Shown piece after piece: positions 42,146-47,957 of a DNA stretch of 47,957 nt. Under the pieces are notes generated by a model that searched no databases, was not told the DNA's origin, and saw only the letters and a list, made by a program, of their open reading frames with translations. Origin of the DNA: Chloroflexota bacterium. Its GTDB lineage: Bacteria > Chloroflexota > Dehalococcoidia > CAUJGQ01. The stretch covers positions 1-47,957 of the forward strand of contig CAUJGQ010000032.1 in the NCBI GenBank assembly GCA_963170165.1, read 5' to 3'. A program made the position numbers and the translations under genes. How positions within the stretch are numbered: the stretch's first letter is position 1; every line of letters starts with the position of its first letter.

Positions 42146-45100
42146 GTGTACCTGAAGCGGCTGGAAATCCAGGGGTTCAAGACGTTCCCTTCCCGCACGG
42201 TGCTGGAATTCGGCCCCGGCATCACCGCCATCATCGGCCCCAACGGCAGCGGCAAGAGCAACGTCGCTGATGCGATTCGCTGGGTGCTGGGCGAGCAGAG
42301 TCCGCGCTTGATGCGCCTGCGCCGGATGGAGGATGCGCTTTATGCCGGTGGCTCGCGGCGGCCACCCTCCGGTTTCGCCGAGGTCACCATCTGGCTGGAC
42401 AATACCGGCGGCTGGCTGCCGCTGGCGTTCAGTGAGGTCGCGGTCACGCGCCGGCTCCATCGCTCCGGCGATACCGACTACTTGATCAACCGCCAGCGTG
42501 TCCGCCTGCGCGATGTCAATGAGCTGTTCCTCAAGGCCAGGCTTGGCCAGAACAGCTACGCCATCATGGGCCAGGGCCTCGTGGACCAGGTGCTGAGCCT
42601 ACGTCCTGAGGAACGGAGAGCGCTGATAGAGGAGGCGGCGGACATCCGCCGGTACCGCATCCGCACGCAGGACGCCACCGACCGGCTGGCGCAGGCCCGC
42701 GCGCCACAGGAGAAAGCAGCCCTGCTGATCGCCGAACTCGCGCCGCGACTCCAGCAACTCGAGCGGCAGGCGCGGCGTGCGCAGGAACACCAGCAACTGG
42801 CGAGCGAACTGGCCACAGCGAACCACCAGTGGTTTCGCGCCCGGCTGCGGGTAGTAGACCGGGCCCTTGCAGCGGCGCAACAGGAATCGTTGCAGAGTCG
42901 CTCGGCGCTGACAGCCGCTCAGGCGGCGGTCACCAGGCAAGAACAGATACTGGCAGCGCTCGCCGATGCCTTGTCGGCTGCCCGCCGCGCCGAGCAGCCG
43001 GCCGTTGCGCGCCTGCGTGCGGCGGATGATGACCTCCACCGGCGCGAGCAGCAACTCACGCTGGAAAGCGAGCGCTTGACCTACGTGCAGCGCCGCGTAA
43101 GCGACGTGGAAGAGGAGGTCGCCAGCCTGACCACCGAGCGGCAGGCGCTTCGCACCGCCATCGCCGAAGCGGCGGAGGTCGACGCCACCAGGCTGGCGGC
43201 CGCGCAGCAAGAGACCGGCCGGCTGGAAGTGGCATTACGCGCGGCCGGCGAGCAGATCGAGCGGACGCGGGCGGGAGTGCGAGAGGTTGACGCCGAGCAC
43301 GAACGCCGGGCGCGCGCGCTTCGCTTGCTCGATGAGCAGATCGCCGGCGCCCGCCAATCGCTGGCGCGTGCAGAACAGGACTGTGCAGAGGGCAGCGCCC
43401 GCCGCCGGAGGTTGTTACACCGGCTCGCCGGATATGCAACCGCATTCCACGCCAGCTGGCAGGTACTTGGTCGTGCCAGAAACAGCCTTGACCTGGCCGA
43501 GCGCAGCCAGGAGCAGGCTCAGGCTGCGTGTGACGCGGCCCGCTTCGCTGCTGAGTCGGCGGCGGCCACGCTTGCACGGGCAACGTCAGAGTTGGAGACG
43601 ATGTCCCGCCGCGCCGCCGGCCTGGAACAGCTCCAGGCCGACCTGCACAGACTAGACTCAAGACGGCAGGGGCTGGAGGCGATGGCGGCGACCGGTATCG
43701 CGGTGATTGGCCGGCTGACGGATACGATTCAGGTCGAGAACGGTATGGATACGGCGGTCGAGGCGGCGCTCGGGGACGCGCTGGCCGCCGTGCTCGTGCC
43801 CGGCCACGCCGGAGATGCGGTCGAGCGGCTGCAGGCAGCAGGATCCCCGCGCATGGCGCTGCTGCCCGTCGCACCCGCTTCCGCATGCCCGCCCGCTCAC
43901 GCCGGGTCCAGGCCAGGGGTGATTGGACCGGCCGCCGCGCTGGTCACGTGCCGGCCCGAGTACCGGCACACGCTCAACCGGCTGCTGGCAGGCATCCTGG
44001 TTGTCGCCGATGACGCCACCGCACGGGTCATCAGCGGCGAGGGAGCTACAGCGGTGACGCTTACCGGCACGGTGTACCGGGCCAACGGCTTGATCCTCAC
44101 CCGTGACGCGGACAGCGGCAGCCAGCTGGCGCTGGAACGTGAGTTGCGTGCGCTGCCGCAGCAGCTGACGCACGCCCGTACTGCGGCCGAGGTGGCGGAC
44201 AGGGAGCACACGGCCGCCCAGCGCACCCTTGCCAAACAGCGCCAGTGGCTGGCAGAGGCGGGTCGGGCGGTGGAACAGGCACGCCGTGTGCGACTCAAAG
44301 CGCAGGAGGCACTGATGCGGGAGCGCAGCGGGCTGGCGCCGGTCCGTGGGGATTTGCGCCATGCTGCCCGCATCACCAGCTCCGCCCAGGGCAAGCTGGG
44401 TCCCCTGCGGGCCGAGGAGCAACGAATCAGCGCACTGCGCGATCCGGCGCATGCCGCCGCCGCCGCCGCTGAGCAACAGGCATACGCGGCGCGGAGGGAG
44501 CTGCAGCGGTTGACCGCGGCACGAGAACAGGTGCTGCACGATTGGGCAGCAGCACGTGCGGTAGTCGCTGCGCTGGAGCGCGAACATCAGGCCACCACCG
44601 CGCTCCGAGAGAGCCGCCGTGTGGCGCTGATCCGGCTGGACGACCGCATCGCGGCGCGGACGCGCGAAGCGGAGACCCGGCGTACCGAGATTATCCAGGT
44701 GACGGCCGATCTCGCCCGGCAGCGGCAGGAACTCGCAGCGCTGCGGGCGCTTCGCCGCGAGGCCGCGGAAGCAGCCCACCACGCCCGTGAGCAGTCCCGC
44801 ACGCTCAGCGCCCAGCTTCAGGCGGCCGAGCCGGAGATGGCGGCGCTGCGCCGCGCATTGGCGGCGGCCGAACGCCTCGTGTTCCAGGCCGAAGGCGAGC
44901 TGGCGCAGCGCACCGACGAGCGCTCCCGCCTGCTCGAGTCCATGGCCGGCGAGGGCCTTACGCCGCCGTGCGAGGCCGAAACCTCTCGGGACCGGCCGGC
45001 TAACGCAGAGACCGTCTTGTCTGAGCAGGAGATCAGCGCACTCCACGAGCGCATTCGCGCCATCCGCCAGCGCATTCGCTCGTTGGGGCCGGTGAACCCC

Positions 45101-45691
45101 CTCGCCGGCACGGAGTACGCCGCCGGCCGCCGCCGGCATGACGATCTGGCGCAGCAGACGGCCGATGTGCGGGCCGCCGAAGCGAACGTGCTGGCACTGC
45201 TCGAGGTGATCCAAAGCCTGGTGCAGACGCAGTTCCGTGATGCCTTCAACCGCATCTCCGCTGGCTTCGCAGAGGCGTTCACGCGCTTCTTTGGCGGCGG
45301 CGCGGCCCAACTGGTACTGACAGCGCCGGAGCGTGGCATCGAGTCCGGGATTGAAATCAGTGCCCGCCCGCCCGGCAAGCGTCAGCAGTCCCTGGCCCTG
45401 CTCTCTGGCGGCGAGCGCTCGATGACGGCCGTCGCCCTGCTGTTCGCGCTGTTGCAGTTCAACCCTGCGCCGTTCTGTGTGCTGGACGAAGTTGACGCCG
45501 CAATGGATGAGGCGAACGTCACCCGCTTCGGACAGGCGTTGAGCGATCTGACCGGGCAGACGCAGTTCGTGGTCGTGACGCACAACCGCGTCACGATGGA
45601 GGCGGCCGGCACACTGTACGGCGTGAGCATGGGCAAGGACGGCGCGTCATCTGTGCTCTCACTACGACTGGCGGATATTCCGGAGACGTAG
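42146..45691 (+). CDS. smc: Chromosome segregation ATPase SMC
   Basis: 1181 residues, normal for SMC. Walker A IIGPNGSGKSN at about 29-39, the Q-loop region, long coiled coil (about 165-500), a hinge near 505-650 (GMDTAVEAALGDALAAVLVP, AVTLTGTVYRANGLILT), a second coiled coil, then the signature LLSGGERSMTAVALLFALLQ and Walker B FCVLDEVDAAMDEANV. It condenses and separates chromosomes with ScpA and ScpB. The GTG start has TGAGG upstream inside a short stem (ACCTC/GAGGT) that may dampen translation. It begins 40 bases after rnc. Confidence 0.96.
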   Translation: MYLKRLEIQGFKTFPSRTVLEFGPGITAIIGPNGSGKSNVADAIRWVLGEQSPRLMRLRRMEDALYAGGSRRPPSGFAEVTIWLDNTGGWLPLAFSEVAVTRRLHRSGDTDYLINRQRVRLRDVNELFLKARLGQNSYAIMGQGLVDQVLSLRPEERRALIEEAADIRRYRIRTQDATDRLAQARAPQEKAALLIAELAPRLQQLERQARRAQEHQQLASELATANHQWFRARLRVVDRALAAAQQESLQSRSALTAAQAAVTRQEQILAALADALSAARRAEQPAVARLRAADDDLHRREQQLTLESERLTYVQRRVSDVEEEVASLTTERQALRTAIAEAAEVDATRLAAAQQETGRLEVALRAAGEQIERTRAGVREVDAEHERRARALRLLDEQIAGARQSLARAEQDCAEGSARRRRLLHRLAGYATAFHASWQVLGRARNSLDLAERSQEQAQAACDAARFAAESAAATLARATSELETMSRRAAGLEQLQADLHRLDSRRQGLEAMAATGIAVIGRLTDTIQVENGMDTAVEAALGDALAAVLVPGHAGDAVERLQAAGSPRMALLPVAPASACPPAHAGSRPGVIGPAAALVTCRPEYRHTLNRLLAGILVVADDATARVISGEGATAVTLTGTVYRANGLILTRDADSGSQLALERELRALPQQLTHARTAAEVADREHTAAQRTLAKQRQWLAEAGRAVEQARRVRLKAQEALMRERSGLAPVRGDLRHAARITSSAQGKLGPLRAEEQRISALRDPAHAAAAAAEQQAYAARRELQRLTAAREQVLHDWAAARAVVAALEREHQATTALRESRRVALIRLDDRIAARTREAETRRTEIIQVTADLARQRQELAALRALRREAAEAAHHAREQSRTLSAQLQAAEPEMAALRRALAAAERLVFQAEGELAQRTDERSRLLESMAGEGLTPPCEAETSRDRPANAETVLSEQEISALHERIRAIRQRIRSLGPVNPLAGTEYAAGRRRHDDLAQQTADVRAAEANVLALLEVIQSLVQTQFRDAFNRISAGFAEAFTRFFGGGAAQLVLTAPERGIESGIEISARPPGKRQQSLALLSGGERSMTAVALLFALLQFNPAPFCVLDEVDAAMDEANVTRFGQALSDLTGQTQFVVVTHNRVTMEAAGTLYGVSMGKDGASSVLSLRLADIPET

Positions 45692-45727
45692 CGCGCCCGC
45701 GCCCGCTGCCGCGGCTGGGGCTGCACA

Positions 45728-45736
45728 TGCTACGAT
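45728..45736 (+). promoter_or_regulatory. Extended -10 promoter for ftsY
   Basis: TGC-TACGAT has the extended -10 form and overlaps the ATG at 45735. Transcripts from it would begin near 45743, after that ATG, so translation from this promoter needs a later start. Confidence 0.4.
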
Positions 45737-46898
45737 GGCGACGAACGCACGCCCGCGGGGAGGCGCCATCCTGTTCAAGCTATTCCGCCGCAAGTCCCAT
45801 GCTGATGAGCCCGAGTCGGCGCCTGCGCAGACTCAGCCAGAGATCCCGAGCGACACCCCTGCAGGCAGCGTTCCCGCTGCCGGTCGGGCCAGCGCCCCGC
45901 CGGTGCCGTTCCACGAGCGGCCGGTGTTCGCCGAGCCGGTGTCTGAGCTGGAGAGCGAGGCCTTTGAGGAAGAGATCGCTGAGCAGACGGATATTGCCGT
46001 CGAACGCACCCGGCGTACCTGGTTCTCCCGCATTCAAGGTGTCTTTGATCGCTCGACTATCGATGACGAACTGTGGGAAGAACTCGAAGAGCTGCTGATC
46101 TCGGCCGACACCGGCATGGAAACCACGGATGAGATCATCACCTATGTGCGCGAGCAGGTGCGCAAGGATGGCATCCGCGATCCCGAAGATGCCCGGGATG
46201 TACTCAAAGACGAGATGGAAGACATCCTGCTTGCCGTCGACCAGAAGGGCGCATTGTGGGGCTCGGGTGGCAAAGAGGTGAGCGCCCCGGCGGTCATCCT
46301 GGTCGTTGGGGTTAACGGTGTCGGTAAGACCACGAGCATCGCCAAGCTGGCAGCGCTGTTCAAGCGCGACGGCGAGCACGTGATCCTCGCGGCCGCGGAC
46401 ACATTCCGGGCGGCTGCTATCGACCAGCTCAAAATGTGGGGGGACCGCATCGGCGTCGAAGTCATTGCCGGCCGGCCGGGCTCCGATCCTGGCGCGGTGG
46501 TCTACGACGCCATGGAAGCAGCCAAGGCCCGGAACGCCGACGTGGTGATCGTCGACACGGCCGGCCGCCTGCATACCAAGCACAATCTCATGCAGGAACT
46601 CGGCAAGATTCGCAAGGTGCTGCAGGGCCGCGATCCCACCGCGCCGCATGAGGTGTTGCTCGTCGTCGATTCCACCACCGGCCAGAACGGGCTGATCCAG
46701 GCGCGCGCCTTTGCTGAGGTGGCAGATGTGACATCCATCTTCTTGAGCAAGCTCGATGGCACGGCCAAGGGCGGCATCGTCTTCTCGATCTGCTCACAGC
46801 TCGGTATTCCTGTGCGCTTCATTGGCACGGGAGAGAAGGCCACCGACGTCGCGCCGTTTGACCCACGCCGGTTCGTCGAATCACTGTTTGCGGCCTGA
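45735..46898 (+). CDS. ftsY: Signal recognition particle receptor FtsY
   Basis: 387 residues if the ATG at 45735 is used. An acidic N-terminal region (to about 85), then the helical N-domain and the GTPase G-domain: [60 protein letters not shown]. It receives SRP-ribosome complexes at the membrane. The ATG lies inside a putative -10 element, and a better ribosome site (GGGGAGG, 45756-45762) precedes ATC (45767) and CTG (45770) codons in frame, giving [13 protein letters not shown] non-AUG start is therefore possible. It follows smc by 43 bases. Confidence 0.93.
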   Translation: MATNARPRGGAILFKLFRRKSHADEPESAPAQTQPEIPSDTPAGSVPAAGRASAPPVPFHERPVFAEPVSELESEAFEEEIAEQTDIAVERTRRTWFSRIQGVFDRSTIDDELWEELEELLISADTGMETTDEIITYVREQVRKDGIRDPEDARDVLKDEMEDILLAVDQKGALWGSGGKEVSAPAVILVVGVNGVGKTTSIAKLAALFKRDGEHVILAAADTFRAAAIDQLKMWGDRIGVEVIAGRPGSDPGAVVYDAMEAAKARNADVVIVDTAGRLHTKHNLMQELGKIRKVLQGRDPTAPHEVLLVVDSTTGQNGLIQARAFAEVADVTSIFLSKLDGTAKGGIVFSICSQLGIPVRFIGTGEKATDVAPFDPRRFVESLFAA

Positions 46899-46932
46899 CG
46901 CGCCCGCCACCCTGCCCGACGAGGCCCCCCAC

Positions 46933-47957
46933 GGTGACGCAGACGCCGGCTTCTCAGGAGATCGTCACCCCCCACCTGCGCACCCCGGTAGCCGGATCAG
47001 GTCCCAGGTTCAATGTTGAACTGGTCGCCTGGGTCACGACCGCCGGTATCGCCGCGCTGTGGCGTATTCCTCACCTGGGCGCCCTGCCGCCCGCGCCCGG
47101 CGAAGCCCTCCGTGCGGCGAGCGCCTGGCACTTCGGCCGGGGAACGGTCGACGGGCACTGGACGGGTGAGCTGTCCGCGGCGCTGGCCGCCATCGCGCTG
47201 CGGCTGGATGGCAACGCACTCGGTTGGGCGCGTTTTCCGTCTGCGGCTGCCGGCGTACTGGCGGTGCTGCTGCTGGCGCTGTTTCGGCCGTATGCCGGCC
47301 GCGCCACACCCCTGATCGCCGCCCTGCTGCTCGCGACCTCTCCCATCGCGGTCGCTGCGTCGCGGACCACCGGCCCCGATAGCCTTGCCCTCGTCTGCGG
47401 GCTGCTGATCACGTGGCTGGTACTGCGCATCACCGAGCGCGGCAACCGCAGCAACCTTATGTCGCTCGGCGCCGTCGCCGGGGTAGCGCTGGGCACCGGC
47501 GCCGTCGCGGTGGCAGTCGCGCTGCTGGCGGCGCTGTGGGCGGTGGTCGAAGTGGTGTGGATGCGCCGGACGGACGCGGCAACACGATGGGCGCAGGTAC
47601 TGCACGATCGGCGGGCCTGGCGCGCGGCCCTACTCCTGGCACTTCCCGGCCTGGCGCTGGCGGTGGTACGTTACGGCGCGGGTCCGGACCGGGCCGCATT
47701 GGCTGCGCTCCGCGATTGGTCACGCACCTTCCCCGGCGAGTCGCTACCGTGGCACGCACCCCTGTCGTTGCTGCTCTGGTACGAGCCGCTGAGTCTGGTG
47801 CTGGGCCTGGCAGGTACAGGGGCACTGCTCATCGTCGCCTACCGTTGCGGCGCGAGCGCTCTCTCGCCGTTTGAGCGCCTGCTGCTGATGCAGGCTGCCG
47901 GGGGACTGGTACTGTCGATGATGGTCCTCCATCAGCGCGCAGGATTGCTGCTCACCT
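46933..47957 (+). CDS. Polytopic membrane glycosyltransferase-like protein, partial
   Basis: The frame is open from GTG 46933 to the window end, giving at least 341 residues. It has about eight hydrophobic segments, for example ELVAWVTTAGIAALWRIPHL, AAAGVLAVLLLALFRPYAGR, LIAALLLATSPIAVAASRTT and GVALGTGAVAVAVALLAALW. The layout resembles GT39/PMT-like or Agl23-type proteins that take sugars from lipid carriers. The expected acidic pair after the first helix appears only as PGE in LPPAPGEALRAA. It starts 34 bases after ftsY, taking the place where ffh-linked genes often sit. Confidence 0.75.

Noticed and set aside
1-47957. CRISPR arrays, insertion sequences, prophage, tRNA or rRNA
   Set aside because: No spaced direct repeats, transposase, integrase, phage structural genes or RNA gene signatures were seen.

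Overview
This window is high-GC chromosomal DNA, most likely from a Chloroflexota bacterium of the Thermomicrobia type. The assignment is inferred from several signs. There is a single-membrane style Tad pilus locus with no secretin. There are F420 genes, an ECF sigma factor with a DUF5667 partner, and a long atypical glutamine synthetase. Promoters are sigma70-like and GTG starts are frequent. I see no rRNA, tRNA, CRISPR array, insertion sequence or prophage. Gene density is high, and most regions read as ordinary chromosome with several unusual proteins and structured leaders.

Layout. 1-1.3 kb: molybdenum/tungsten supply (yqeC fragment, tupA) with a ModE-like palindrome. 1.3-3.8 kb: acuB followed by a fused acuC-acuA gene, a compact module predicted to control acetyl-CoA synthetase by reversible acetylation. 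3.9-5.9 kb: MoxR ATPase and DUF58 protein. 5.9-12.5 kb, minus strand: Tad/Flp pilus operon (flp, tadE-like, cpaB, tadZ, tadA, tadB, tadC). 12.8-14.05 kb: an isoprenylcysteine-methyltransferase-like membrane protein with a switch-like leader, and an unknown barrel-like protein. 14.2-17.4 kb: ECF sigma, DUF5667 membrane protein, and a stand-alone ATP-grasp domain of PEP synthase. 17.5-17.7 kb: a promoter, structured RNA and intrinsic terminator with no open reading frame that I can support.

17.9-19.4 kb, minus: F420 genes cofE and npdG. 19.7-23.0 kb: ABC importer of the NMT1/ThiY/RibY type with a nitroreductase. 23.0-24.8 kb: plsY and an exonuclease-like metallo-beta-lactamase protein. 24.9-26.9 kb: glutamine synthetase. 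27.0-28.3 kb, minus: a 65-residue zinc-motif protein with a stem over its ribosome site, and an alpha/beta-hydrolase lacking its catalytic histidine. 28.5-33.9 kb: a five-gene acyl-CoA operon (nitronate monooxygenase-like, two class III CoA-transferases, thiolase-fold protein, DUF35). In it one transferase lacks the catalytic Asp and the thiolase-fold protein lacks the catalytic Cys. This suggests a heteromeric CoA-transferase feeding a DUF35-dependent carbon-carbon lyase or aldolase.

34.6-37.0 kb, minus: HoxE/HoxF-type diaphorase pair without a nearby catalytic subunit. 37.1-41.2 kb, minus: FAD oxidoreductase, flippase-like protein, Cys-rich protein and CCA tRNA nucleotidyltransferase. 41.2-46.9 kb: rnc-smc-ftsY, with a strong promoter and an attenuator-like leader before rnc. 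46.9 kb to the end: a multi-membrane glycosyltransferase-like protein cut by the window edge. The best candidates for undescribed biology are the AcuC-AcuA fusion, the acyl-CoA operon, the 17.5 kb RNA and the rnc leader.
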